DNA of 64,000 bases, taken from contig DKAJ01000003.1 of assembly GCA_002448815.1 (NCBI GenBank), forward strand, positions 104,036 through 168,035. The letters run 5' to 3'. Origin of the DNA: Micavibrio sp. UBA6929. Lineage in GTDB: Bacteria; Pseudomonadota; Alphaproteobacteria; Micavibrionales; Micavibrionaceae. Shown here one piece after another: positions 1-8,554 of this stretch; the stretch's first letter is position 1, and the number at the start of each line of letters is the position of its first letter. The notes under the pieces were generated by a model. The model made no database searches. It was not told where the DNA came from and was given only the letters and a program-made list of their open reading frames with translations. The position numbers and the translations under genes were made by a program.

Positions 1-2074
1 TTAACGCCCATTTCGCGGCAAATTTGATGGGTTTATTGACCAAGGGTAATTTCCACGTATTGCGCGCGGCTTTGCTGGTGTAATTGATTGCCCCGATTGC
101 GCCCAAGGCATAAATCGGAAGCGTTGCAAGCATTGGCAGGCTAGCCAGTCCGCCGGTTAGCAAGACGGCCGAGGCACCAATTCCCGCAAGCTGTGCAAGG
201 CGCACAGGCGTTTTTGCCCAAAACGGCGCGCGTTTATAGCCGCGGCGCAGGCGCGTTAGGATAAAGCGTTTCTTTTTATTGCCATCTTTATCCAGTTCGG
301 CTTTTTCTTCTTCTTCGGTAAGCTTGCGCCACCACCATGTGCGTTTGATATAAAGTTCGCATTCTTGTTCAAGGATGCTGCCTTCCTTAGCGGGGCGGTT
401 CGCGTTTTTGATGTCATCTAATTCACCGCCCGTGAGGTAAGCGAAAAGACCACCGCGCGCTCTGAAAAGTGGTTTTTGGATCATCTCCATATGCAGTGGG
501 ATCGCCACAAAGCTGTCTGATGACGGGTACATACGTCCATAGATATAATTGCGCACGCGTTTATAATATTGCTTTGCAGTATCACGAGGCCCGAAAATGA
601 GAGGACTGTGATCATCTGCGGTGGCAATATCGCGCACACGATCTAGGAACAATTTGGCGTGCGGATTATTTTCAACGGCATCGCCGCTGATCCCGTAATA
701 GGTTGCCAGATACTGTTTGACGAGGTCATTAAAGCCTGGCTGGAACATTTGGTAGTTTTCTTTACCTTCCGCCATTTTTAACAGTTTGACACCATAAAGC
801 GCATCTTCTGGTTTGTTCAGGGCGTAAAGTTTCGCCACAAATTCGGCCAAGTCTTTGCCGTAATGTGCTCCGCGTTTTGAAACAGGAATATGGTTGCCTT
901 CATCATCAAAGGCGCCTGTTAGGCCATGTTCGACGAGTTTGCAAAAGAAGCTCTCGGCGTTGTGGTCTTTGTCTTGTGGTTTGATTACGCCAAGTGTTTG
1001 CGGCGTATCTGGCACGAAGAGCATATCAATGCCCAGTTTCAGGCGGCGATAATCTTCGGCAGCGGCGTTTTTATCACACGCGTATTTGTCATCCTCATTT
1101 TTCAAGCGAACCTTACGCGTTAGGCGTGCGTGCGCCATGTCGGCAAGATCTTCGGCGCTGCGCCGCGTAGCCGTCAGTTTATGTTCAAGTTCACTGCCGA
1201 TGGTTTCCAGTTTTTCTGCGAATTGATCGGCAGGCACATCTGCGCCATTGCCCAGTGCGTGCAGTTTATGGCGCGCGGCCTCGGTATGTTTAAAGAGTTG
1301 TAGGCCCTGTTTTTGCAGGCGTGCAAAATGCTGACGCATGGCTTTGACGCGGGCACGTTTGAGCGCATTATTTTTGGTGTCGACTTTGATCTTGTCGATC
1401 TCTGCCAATGCGTCTTCTAGCTTGCCTTGCATGTCGGTCATGCGCATGCGGATGGCTTCTTGTTGATCATACAGCATTTTTAAAATGGCATTATAGGTAT
1501 CTTGGTCGGCGGCGCTGAGGCTGCCGGTTTTGATTTTGGCCGCAAATTGTTTCAGGTTGCTGGATGCGACCAAGATTTTATGGCACGGGCTGTGATGCGT
1601 TTCATCATCTGCATGTTCGTCGCCGTGATAGGCTTCACTGCCGAAGAAGAGCGGTTCGACATGTTGCAGGGTTAAACTGTCCGAGTAATGTAAGATAGGC
1701 TCCATGTAGCTGAAGCTATCCAGATCCATTGCGCGCAGGTTTTTGATCCCGTCTTCACGCAGATTAGGGCGCAGCCACGCTGTCCATCTTACAAGGCTGA
1801 GCGCGGGGCTGTAGAATTTGCGGAAGGCCTTTTCAGATAGGCGTCCAACGTCATCGACATTGACCTTGCGCGGATTATAAAACGCATTAAACGTGTTATC
1901 AGGTGATTTCAGGATAAAGCCTGTGACGTCGCCTGCGATGCCTGTATCCGTTGATTGGATGGCGGGGATTTTCCCCTGACGCACGCGGCGCATGATTGAT
2001 TTGCGTGGATCACCAGCAAAGGCGTCGCCTTTTTTGATGATGTCGTTATATTCTTTACGTAGGTTTTGTTCCAT
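1..2074 (-). CDS. Large uncharacterised protein, 3' end beyond the left edge
   Basis: An open frame runs leftward with no stop before base 1, giving at least 691 residues. Its stop lies outside the window, so the C-terminus is unknown. Two in-frame ATGs sit at 2080 and 2074. The AGAGGT ribosome site touches the first and is 6 nt from the second, so 2074 is preferred. The protein is charged and mostly soluble. A helical stretch near residues 210-320 is rich in Lys, Glu and Ala and may form coiled coil. A Trp-rich basic patch (RTWWWRK) comes before a hydrophobic segment near residues 645-680, which could anchor it to the membrane. I do not recognise the family. It is separated from the rodA operon by about 490 bases and codon use resembles the neighbours. 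Coding status is well supported by length; function is unknown. Confidence 0.75.
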   Translation of the reverse strand, partial: MEQNLRKEYNDIIKKGDAFAGDPRKSIMRRVRQGKIPAIQSTDTGIAGDVTGFILKSPDNTFNAFYNPRKVNVDDVGRLSEKAFRKFYSPALSLVRWTAWLRPNLREDGIKNLRAMDLDSFSYMEPILHYSDSLTLQHVEPLFFGSEAYHGDEHADDETHHSPCHKILVASSNLKQFAAKIKTGSLSAADQDTYNAILKMLYDQQEAIRMRMTDMQGKLEDALAEIDKIKVDTKNNALKRARVKAMRQHFARLQKQGLQLFKHTEAARHKLHALGNGADVPADQFAEKLETIGSELEHKLTATRRSAEDLADMAHARLTRKVRLKNEDDKYACDKNAAAEDYRRLKLGIDMLFVPDTPQTLGVIKPQDKDHNAESFFCKLVEHGLTGAFDDEGNHIPVSKRGAHYGKDLAEFVAKLYALNKPEDALYGVKLLKMAEGKENYQMFQPGFNDLVKQYLATYYGISGDAVENNPHAKLFLDRVRDIATADDHSPLIFGPRDTAKQYYKRVRNYIYGRMYPSSDSFVAIPLHMEMIQKPLFRARGGLFAYLTGGELDDIKNANRPAKEGSILEQECELYIKRTWWWRKLTEEEEKAELDKDGNKKKRFILTRLRRGYKRAPFWAKTPVRLAQLAGIGASAVLLTGGLASLPMLATLPIYALGAIGAINYTSKAARNTWKLPLVNKPIKFAAKWAL

Positions 2075-2565
2075 TTTCATACCTCTATTGTGACATGATT
2101 GTACTGTTGAATGGTTTAGGATTGGTAAAGACAGGGGCGAATAGCAGAGCTTCCTCGCGTCCGTGCGCTTGTTTATGAAACCTTTAGCGATGTGGATGAT
2201 ATAAGAAATGAACCCCTATACAGCCCCTGTTGCCATGTTTGGCGTGGCTTATAGGCTAGGTCCTGTTGTGCAAGTCATTGCGTTTGATACTAGCGTATAC
2301 ATTACCCATCTTCTTTCTGGCTTGTTCACTGAACCCTCTATCGTTGGTCGTTAATGTATCAAGCCTTGTAAGAAACGCGGTCAATGGGTGTGTTCGCGCG
2401 CTTCTGGTTATAACCGGCGAGAATATACCCCCTCGCAGGTCTTGGACGCAGAATATCATAAGAAAAAAATAAGATGCAAATTTTTGCATTTTTTATCGCT
2501 TAAGTTTTTGAATTTAAATGGATATTTTTAAGGCGATTTTCGAATCAAACAGGCGTTTTTTGGGG
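2075..2565. other. Intergenic stretch between rodA and the left-edge gene
   Basis: About 490 bases with no convincing gene. Short frames on both strands overlap each other and lack ribosome sites. The part next to 2074 must hold the promoter of the left-edge gene. The part next to 2566 follows the rodA stop and holds an AT-rich hairpin (2474-2489) plus one arm (2530-2539) of a longer inverted repeat whose other arm is in the rodA 3' end. I see no tRNA, riboswitch or insertion sequence here. Confidence 0.6.
2474..2489 (-). terminator. Possible weak terminator after the mre-rod operon
   Basis: A 7-bp perfect stem (ATGCAAA/TTTGCAT, 2-nt loop) is followed, reading leftward, by a T-rich run. It lies about 75 bases past the rodA stop. 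The stem is AT-rich, so termination would be weak; it may only be a chance palindrome. Confidence 0.3.
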
Positions 2566-3690
2566 TTAAATCGCCTTGATTTTGAGGCTGCGATCAATCT
2601 CGCAGCTCATGATCAGGCCGAAGGCAATCATACATGACAGCATCGATGTCCCGCCGTATGACACCAAAGGCAGTGGTACGCCGACAACGGGCAATAATCC
2701 CATCACCATGCCTGTATTGATGAAGACATACAGCGAGAAGTTAATCATCAAGCCTAGGGTGAGATAGCGACTGAATTTATTTTTGCATTGTAGGGCAATC
2801 CAAACGCCGTAAATGAAAATAATGCCGCATAAAAGCAAAAGCGCTAATCCGCCGATCAGCCCCCATTCTTCCACCCATAGGGTGAAGATAAAGTCTGTTT
2901 GTTTTTCAGGCAGGAAATTAAGGCGGCTTTGTGATCCTTCAAGGAATCCTTTGCCGCTGATCCCGCCCGAGCCAAGTGCGATTTTTGATTGCATGATGTG
3001 ATATCCCGCGCCCAGTGGGTCGGATTCAGGGTTCAGGAATGTCATGACGCGCTTTTTCTGGTAATCGTGCATGAAATGCCATGCAAGCGGAATAATGGCA
3101 ATGACCGCGCCTGTGGCATAGGCAAACCACCGAAATGGTGCGCCTGCGATAAAGACCATGGCCGCCGCACCCATAATAATCATCAGCGCCGTTCCTAAAT
3201 CAGGTTGAAACATCACAAGGCACACGGGCGCGAAGACGATAATCGCAGGTGTGATGAGGCTGTGCCATTCGCTGACGTGATAGCGGCTTGTCAGATGGTA
3301 ATAGCGCGCCAGCACCATAATTACCGCAATTTTCATCACTTCTGAGGGTTGTAAATTGATGAAACCAAGGTTGATCCATCGCTGCGCGCCCATGCCGATA
3401 TGGCCCATGACTTCAACGATTAACAGTAAAACCAGCCCCGCGGCGTAGCATGGCCATGCCATGCGAAACCAAAAGCGCGTTGGCATCATGGCAATAAACA
3501 GCATTGCGCCCAAACCGATGGCAAAGCGCATCATTTGTCTTGAGGCCCATGGCGAGAGGCTGCCACCTGCGGCGGAATACAGGCACGCAAATCCAATAGA
3601 GGCCAGCGCCGTAATCAGCCCGATCATCAGCCAGTTAATGCGTTGCAGTCTTGATAATAGGCCGCGATCTTCTTCGATGCGAATGCTCAT
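2566..3690 (-). CDS. rodA: RodA, SEDS-family peptidoglycan glycosyltransferase
   Basis: RodA polymerises lipid II into glycan strands for side-wall growth and works with PBP2 in the inner membrane. The 374-residue product has about ten hydrophobic helices. It also carries SEDS landmarks: a GMGAQRWINLG segment near residue 100, a FLPEKQTDFIFTLWVEEWG loop near residue 270, and a PLVSYGGTSML motif near residue 345. Length is normal for the family. The ATG overlaps the mrdA stop by 4 bases (ATGA), so the two are translationally coupled at the end of the mreB-mreC-mreD-mrdA-rodA operon. RodA is distinguished from FtsW by the PBP2 partner and Mre neighbours. Very secure. Confidence 0.96.
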   Translation of the reverse strand: MSIRIEEDRGLLSRLQRINWLMIGLITALASIGFACLYSAAGGSLSPWASRQMMRFAIGLGAMLFIAMMPTRFWFRMAWPCYAAGLVLLLIVEVMGHIGMGAQRWINLGFINLQPSEVMKIAVIMVLARYYHLTSRYHVSEWHSLITPAIIVFAPVCLVMFQPDLGTALMIIMGAAAMVFIAGAPFRWFAYATGAVIAIIPLAWHFMHDYQKKRVMTFLNPESDPLGAGYHIMQSKIALGSGGISGKGFLEGSQSRLNFLPEKQTDFIFTLWVEEWGLIGGLALLLLCGIIFIYGVWIALQCKNKFSRYLTLGLMINFSLYVFINTGMVMGLLPVVGVPLPLVSYGGTSMLSCMIAFGLIMSCEIDRSLKIKAI

Positions 3691-5540
3691 GATGGGCGCT
3701 CCGTTTTGTTGGAAAGATGCGGGGCGATTATTTGTGCCTTTTCAAGGATATCGCGCGCGATAGGTGCGGCGGTGCGTGATCCGCCGATGCCATGTTCAAC
3801 CACGACGCTGCAGACATAGCGCGGGCTATGCACGGGGGCGTAACCAACAAAAAGGGCATGGTGGCGTTGCTCCCACGGGAGGTCTTCGTTTTTGACGCCT
3901 GCGGCGCGCTGCGCCATGGTGATGCGTTTGACCTGTGATGTGCCTGTTTTGCCTGCCATGGCCATATCGGGGTTTTCAATGCGCGATGCATATGCGGTGC
4001 CGTCATCGTGATTGACGGTGCTATTCATGCCTTTTTGTACCAGCGCAAGATGTTCGGCCTTGATGGGCAGTGTATCCCATTTGGGGGCGGGCGTGTCTGC
4101 AGGTGGTTCGACGAGATAAGGCTCGACCGCTTTGCCGCCATTGACCATGCGCGCGGTCATGACCGCCAGTTGAAGCGGCGTGGAGAGTAGTGATCCTTGT
4201 CCGATGCTGGATACGATAGTGTCACCTGGGCGCCATGTTTGTCCCATATGTCCCATTTTCCAGTTTTTATCGGGGACGATGCCTGCGCGGGCTTCGGGCA
4301 GGATGTGGTCAAAGGATTGGCCTAAACCGAACAGGCGCGCCATTGCAGCAATTTTATCAATGCCGATTTCGTTGGCAAGCTCGTAAAAATAGGTGTCGCA
4401 CGATTGCGCAAGGGCTTGTTCAAGGTTGACGTGCCCGTGGCCTGCATGCTTCCAGCAGTGAAAGCGCTGCTGCCCCAGATCGTAATGTCCCGGGCAATAG
4501 ACGGTTTTATTTTGGGTGGTTACCCCATGTTTTAACGCCGCCAGCGCGGTGATCATTTTAAAGGTTGATCCGGGCGGGTATTGTCCTGCCACGGCCTTGT
4601 TGGTTAGGGGGTTACCGCGCATTTTTAGCAAATTATCCCATGTCTTTGTGGGCATGCCTTTGACGAACAGGTTGGGATCAAAGGACGGGTGTGACGCCAT
4701 CGCATACATCGCGCCTGAATGCGCATCCATGATCGTGGCGGAACAGCTGGTTTCTTGTGACAGGCGTTCTTGTAAAAATGATTGTAAGGGCGCGTCAATA
4801 GTCAGGTGCAGCGTATCGCCGGGCGTATCATTTTGACGTTTTAATTCATGCACTTCGCGGCCTGTGACGTTGACTTCGACCTGCATGAGACCAGCTTCGC
4901 CGCGCAGTTTTTTGTCGAAGTGACGCTCAAGCGCCGTTTTGCCGACCTTAAATCCCGGCAGGGTAAACAGGCGGTCTTTGCGCAGGTCGTCTTGTGTTGG
5001 TGCGCCGACATATCCGATGATATGAGCGGTTGCTTTGTCGAGGGGGTATTCACGGATCAAGCCTGTGTCCGTTGAAATGCCAGGTAAATCGTTGATGCGC
5101 ACTTCGATTTTCGCAAGGTCTTCCCAGCTGAGCTGGTCTTTAACCTCGACCGAGGTGAATTTTGCAACGCGTTTAATGTTATTCATCGCCGTTTCAATGT
5201 CGCGTTCGCTAAGCGTGATAACCTCGCCTAATTTTTTCAGTGCGATTTCAGGTGAAGCAGCTTGCTCAGGAGTGATGAGCGCGCGGAAATTTTGCTCGTT
5301 CATGGCGAGGATTGTGCCGTTACGGTCATAAATTTCGCCGCGTTTGGGGGCGATCATTTTCAGGTCGATACGGTTTTTGTCAGACAGCATTTGGTAATGC
5401 TGCCCTTCGGCCAGTTGCAGCCACCCAAGGCGCGTGCCGAGGACGGCCAGTAGGCCACCTTGTGCGATGCCAACGATGAGGGCGCGGCGGGTAAAGTCTT
5501 CGCGGTCATCAACATTATCGTTGCTGAGGAGGCTGCTCAT
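3687..5540 (-). CDS. mrdA: Penicillin-binding protein 2, elongation transpeptidase
   Basis: PBP2 cross-links new peptidoglycan during elongation as the transpeptidase partner of RodA. The product has 617 residues. One membrane anchor lies near residues 20-40, followed by the PBP dimerisation region (KRGEIYDRNG near 66-75) and the transpeptidase domain. The active-site serine is S325 in GSTFK, the second motif is SCD (380-382) in place of SxN, and the third is KTGTS from K531. SCD is an acceptable variant in class B PBPs. Length fits the family. The gene overlaps mreD by 4 bases upstream and rodA by 4 bases downstream. Very secure. Confidence 0.96.
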   Translation of the reverse strand: MSSLLSNDNVDDREDFTRRALIVGIAQGGLLAVLGTRLGWLQLAEGQHYQMLSDKNRIDLKMIAPKRGEIYDRNGTILAMNEQNFRALITPEQAASPEIALKKLGEVITLSERDIETAMNNIKRVAKFTSVEVKDQLSWEDLAKIEVRINDLPGISTDTGLIREYPLDKATAHIIGYVGAPTQDDLRKDRLFTLPGFKVGKTALERHFDKKLRGEAGLMQVEVNVTGREVHELKRQNDTPGDTLHLTIDAPLQSFLQERLSQETSCSATIMDAHSGAMYAMASHPSFDPNLFVKGMPTKTWDNLLKMRGNPLTNKAVAGQYPPGSTFKMITALAALKHGVTTQNKTVYCPGHYDLGQQRFHCWKHAGHGHVNLEQALAQSCDTYFYELANEIGIDKIAAMARLFGLGQSFDHILPEARAGIVPDKNWKMGHMGQTWRPGDTIVSSIGQGSLLSTPLQLAVMTARMVNGGKAVEPYLVEPPADTPAPKWDTLPIKAEHLALVQKGMNSTVNHDDGTAYASRIENPDMAMAGKTGTSQVKRITMAQRAAGVKNEDLPWEQRHHALFVGYAPVHSPRYVCSVVVEHGIGGSRTAAPIARDILEKAQIIAPHLSNKTERPS

Positions 5541-6139
5541 ACGGATAGGCCTCCTTTTTTATAGCGGGTTTTCTTGACGATCAATTTGCGGCGGCGTCCG
5601 CGCTCTAACGGGGATGGTGGCGGTCTGATCATGACCTTGTAGGACAGGTTGAGGAGATAATAAACGGGCGGAAAGGCCAGCGCGTTAATCAATATGGTCG
5701 TGGTGATTTTTAAATCGGTCAAGACGGTGAAAAACATGCCGTCGTAAAACAGGCTGCTGAAGGCGATGGTGATGGTATATAAAATCGTAAAGATCAGCCA
5801 GATAATCCAGAAGGGTTGATTGATGATGTAGGGGCGCTGGGTGATGAGCAATTTTTGCATGCCTGTTAAGATAAAGGCGCTAAGACCCAGCGGTGCAAGG
5901 GTGAAAAGATCAATGATAATGCCTGCGCAAAAGGCCGCCCAACCCGGGATAAGGGGCGGGTGGAACAATGCCCAATAATAAACGCCCATCATGAAAAATG
6001 GAATGCGCAGCGCTGTTTGCGGCGTTAAGGGGGTGTCCACCGCGTTGATCAAAAGCAAGATCGTCATCAAACCCACAGGTAAGAGGAGCTGAGCAAATTC
6101 AATGATGCGGGTTTCGAGTGGTTCTTCGTCAAGGGTCAT
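5537..6139 (-). CDS. mreD: Rod shape-determining protein MreD
   Basis: MreD is a small integral membrane partner of MreC in the elongasome. The 200-residue product has about five hydrophobic helices and a basic C-terminus (PLERGRRRKLIVKKTRYKK) facing the cytoplasm. Sequence conservation in MreD is low, so the call rests on topology, size and position between mreC and mrdA. The 4-base overlap with mrdA supports coupling. It lies 21 bases after mreC. Confidence 0.9.
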   Translation of the reverse strand: MTLDEEPLETRIIEFAQLLLPVGLMTILLLINAVDTPLTPQTALRIPFFMMGVYYWALFHPPLIPGWAAFCAGIIIDLFTLAPLGLSAFILTGMQKLLITQRPYIINQPFWIIWLIFTILYTITIAFSSLFYDGMFFTVLTDLKITTTILINALAFPPVYYLLNLSYKVMIRPPPSPLERGRRRKLIVKKTRYKKGGLSV

Positions 6140-6160
6140 GTGTTTGCGCGGCCTTTCTTC

Positions 6161-7015
6161 TTACATCAGGACATGGACGAATAAGAAATCGCCGCGTTTC
6201 ATGTAAGGCTCAACAAACAAGGTGCCTTTGGGGGTTGTTTTCAGCGTGCCAACCGGTAAGCCATAGGGGAAGAGATCGCCTGCGCCGCTGGTGATGATGT
6301 GCGCGCCTTCCATCGCGCGCAGCGTTTTTTGCGCCATTTGGCTGGCAACGTGGCTGAGGATAGGGGCGTTATCGTTTTGGCCGCTCATCATCGCGTGGAT
6401 CATCTGTCCGTTATGTTCGATGACAACAGGAACGCGCGCGTTGATGTCCGTGATCAGCAAAATGCGCGCCGTATTATCGGCAGCCTCGATCACTTGGCCG
6501 ACAAGCCCGCGTGAGGAAATTGCGATCGCATTTTTGTGAACGCCGTCACTTGCGCCGGCCTTGATGAGGATACTTTTGGCGAAATCATTACTGGTGTCGT
6601 TGAGGATGGCGGCGCTGATGGATTCGTGTTCACCCAGTGGCGGGAGGTTCTTGATTTTAACAAGATCGCGCAGGGCACTATTTTCTGATTCCAAAGTTTG
6701 CGCATAAAGATACCATTGCATCAGTTTTTGGTTTTCTGCGCTGAGCTTTTCATTTGTTTCGCGCAGTTTTAAAACATTGGTAATGTCGTGAACCGCATTG
6801 GTTACGGCATTGATGGGCGCGTTTATGGCCTCGATCACAGGGGCAGCGGTATCAATGGCATTGGCGCGCAGTGTTTCAAAGGCGCTAGGCTTAGATAGGG
6901 AGATTGCCAAGATAATCGCAGCCGCAGCAATAAAGAAAATGTAGAAGACGGCGTAGCGTGCCTTGAGAAACGCGGTAACGGTTAATCGTTTTTTTGAAAG
7001 GCGTATCTTCTTCAC
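6161..7015 (-). CDS. mreC: Rod shape-determining protein MreC
   Basis: MreC is a periplasmic scaffold anchored in the inner membrane that connects MreB filaments with PBP2. The product has 284 residues: a basic N-terminus, one transmembrane helix near residues 20-42, a coiled coil near residues 75-120 (LRETNEKLSAENQKLMQW and on), then the beta-rich MreC domain. Conserved features include GLVGQV, LLITDINARVPV and a GSGDLFP-like element read here as SGAGDLFPYGLPVG. Length is usual. It follows mreB by 39 bases in the same operon. Confidence 0.94.
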   Translation of the reverse strand: MKKIRLSKKRLTVTAFLKARYAVFYIFFIAAAAIILAISLSKPSAFETLRANAIDTAAPVIEAINAPINAVTNAVHDITNVLKLRETNEKLSAENQKLMQWYLYAQTLESENSALRDLVKIKNLPPLGEHESISAAILNDTSNDFAKSILIKAGASDGVHKNAIAISSRGLVGQVIEAADNTARILLITDINARVPVVIEHNGQMIHAMMSGQNDNAPILSHVASQMAQKTLRAMEGAHIITSGAGDLFPYGLPVGTLKTTPKGTLFVEPYMKRGDFLFVHVLM

Positions 7016-7054
7016 GGTTTTATCCTTTGACCGTTCGCGTGGAGGAGGCGTCTT

Positions 7055-8092
7055 TTATCGGTCAACTAGCACGTGGCGCAGTGTTTTGTATTCTTCCAGT
7101 GCGTGTCCAGTACCTAGCGCAACGCATGATAAAGGCTCGTCCGCCAAAGTGATGGCAAGGCCTGTTGCGTGGCGCAGGACAAAGTCCAAATTCTTTAGGA
7201 GTGATCCGCCGCCTGTCATGACAATGCCTTTATCAACGATGTCGGCGGCAAGTTCTGGGGCGGTATGCTCAAGTGCAACTTTGACGCCTTCGATGATTTG
7301 GCCAACAGGCTCGGCCAGAGCTTCGGCCATTTGACGTTCGGTAATGACGATTTCTTTTGGTACGCCGTTCATCAGGTCACGGCCGCGAATTTGCATGGTT
7401 TGGCCTTCGCCGTCACTTGGCGGGCATGCCGATCCAATTTCTTTTTTGATGCGCTCGGCAGTGGCTTCGCCGATTAGCAGATTATGCACGCGGCGAATAT
7501 ATCCGATGATGGCTTCGTCCATTTTGTCACCACCAACGCGCACTGAACGCGCGTAAACAACGCCGCCTAAGGAAATAACGGCAACTTCGGTTGTGCCGCC
7601 GCCAATATCAACGACCATTGATCCTGTGGGCTCGGTCACAGGAAGGCCTGCGCCGATTGCCGCCGCCATAGGTTCTTCGATAAGGAAAACTTCGCTTGCG
7701 CCTGCGCTTTCGGCTGATTCTTGGATAGCGCGACGTTCAACGGCTGTTGATCCAGATGGCACGCAAATCACCATTTTCGGTGATACGAAAGAGCGGCGGT
7801 TATGTACCTTGCGGATGAAGTGTTTGATCATGGCCTCGGCAACCTCAAAGTCAGCAATAACACCGTCGCGCAAAGGGCGGGTTGCGATGATACTGCCTGG
7901 GGTGCGGCCCAGCATTTGTTTGGCTTCGTTACCGACGGAAAGGATTTGCTTTTTCCCGCCCACGGTCGAGATCGCAACGACTGAAGGTTCATTCAGTACG
8001 ATGCCACGGTCGCGGACGTAAACAAGCGTATTGGCCGTTCCAAGGTCAATTGCCATATCGTTCGACATAAAACCAAATATGCGTGAAAACAT
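7055..8092 (-). CDS. mreB: Actin-like rod-shape protein MreB
   Basis: MreB forms membrane-associated filaments that direct side-wall synthesis. The 345-residue product shows the actin/Hsp70 ATPase motifs: DLGTANTLVYV (phosphate 1), VVDIGGGTTEVAVISLGG (phosphate 2) and VMTGGGSLLKNL (adenosine). The short N-terminus MFSRIFGFMS is the expected amphipathic membrane helix. Length matches the family. It is first in the operon, so its promoter should be in 8093-8210. Very secure. Confidence 0.97.
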   Translation of the reverse strand: MFSRIFGFMSNDMAIDLGTANTLVYVRDRGIVLNEPSVVAISTVGGKKQILSVGNEAKQMLGRTPGSIIATRPLRDGVIADFEVAEAMIKHFIRKVHNRRSFVSPKMVICVPSGSTAVERRAIQESAESAGASEVFLIEEPMAAAIGAGLPVTEPTGSMVVDIGGGTTEVAVISLGGVVYARSVRVGGDKMDEAIIGYIRRVHNLLIGEATAERIKKEIGSACPPSDGEGQTMQIRGRDLMNGVPKEIVITERQMAEALAEPVGQIIEGVKVALEHTAPELAADIVDKGIVMTGGGSLLKNLDFVLRHATGLAITLADEPLSCVALGTGHALEEYKTLRHVLVDR

Positions 8093-8210
8093 GCTTTAGT
8101 TATATAAGAGGAGCAGGGGAATACAAGCCAAATATTGAAGGCGTAAAAAACTTGTCCACACGCGCGCGCGATTTTTGTCTTTTTTGTAAAAGGGCATCAT
8201 TGTGGATGTA
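8093..8210 (-). promoter_or_regulatory. Upstream region of mreB
   Basis: About 118 bases between mreB and the rpmJ terminator must hold the promoter of the rod operon, although no clear -35/-10 pair stands out. It contains a 14-base alternating purine-pyrimidine tract (8157-8170) next to TTGTCCACA (8152-8160), one mismatch from the DnaA box. A weaker DnaA-like site lies at 8201-8209. Regulatory meaning is not established. Confidence 0.35.
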
Positions 8211-8243
8211 AAAAAGCCCCATCCAAATTTGGCGGGGCTTTGA
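8211..8243 (-). terminator. Rho-independent terminator of rpmJ
   Basis: Reading leftward, an AAAGCCCC / GGGGCTTT stem with an inner CCAAATTTGG is followed by a T run. It lies about 28 bases past the rpmJ stop and separates rpmJ from mreB. Confidence 0.85.
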
Positions 8244-8270
8244 AATCGTATGCATTGTACGAATCGACAA

Positions 8271-8396
8271 TTAACCTTGGCGCGCCTTGAAGCGTGGGTT
8301 CTTTTTGTTGATTACATATACACGGCCACGGCGGCGGATAACACGGCAGTTACGGTCGCGCTTTTTCAATGTCTTAAGTGAGTTGGCAACTTTCAT
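8271..8396 (-). CDS. rpmJ: 50S ribosomal protein L36
   Basis: A 41-residue basic protein, MKVANSLKTLKKRDRNCRVI at the N-terminus and NKKNPRFKARQG at the C-terminus, is an unmistakable L36. It binds 23S rRNA late in large-subunit assembly. This is the long form with a single Cys (NCRVI), which lacks the usual C-C-C-H zinc set, as is common in alphaproteobacteria. It stands alone with its own terminator at 8211-8243, not in a ribosomal protein operon. Confidence 0.96.
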   Translation of the reverse strand: MKVANSLKTLKKRDRNCRVIRRRGRVYVINKKNPRFKARQG

Positions 8397-8554
8397 TTGT
8401 CTAACTTTCACATCTAAAATTCTTAAGGTGGGCGCAAGCTATACGGTTTTGATATGCGTTGTCAAGCATTGTCGCCGGATTATTTGATAAAATTATTTAT
8501 TTTCTCGGGCAATATGATACCCTTTTTCAGCATTATTAGTGAGGAAGGCGCAGT

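Noticed and set aside
2256..2489. Short overlapping frames on both strands in the rodA spacer
   Set aside because: They mirror each other, lack ribosome sites and have no recognisable protein.
8152..8209. Two DnaA-box-like sites and a CG-alternating tract before mreB
   Set aside because: One and two mismatches from consensus; too weak to call an origin or a DnaA target.
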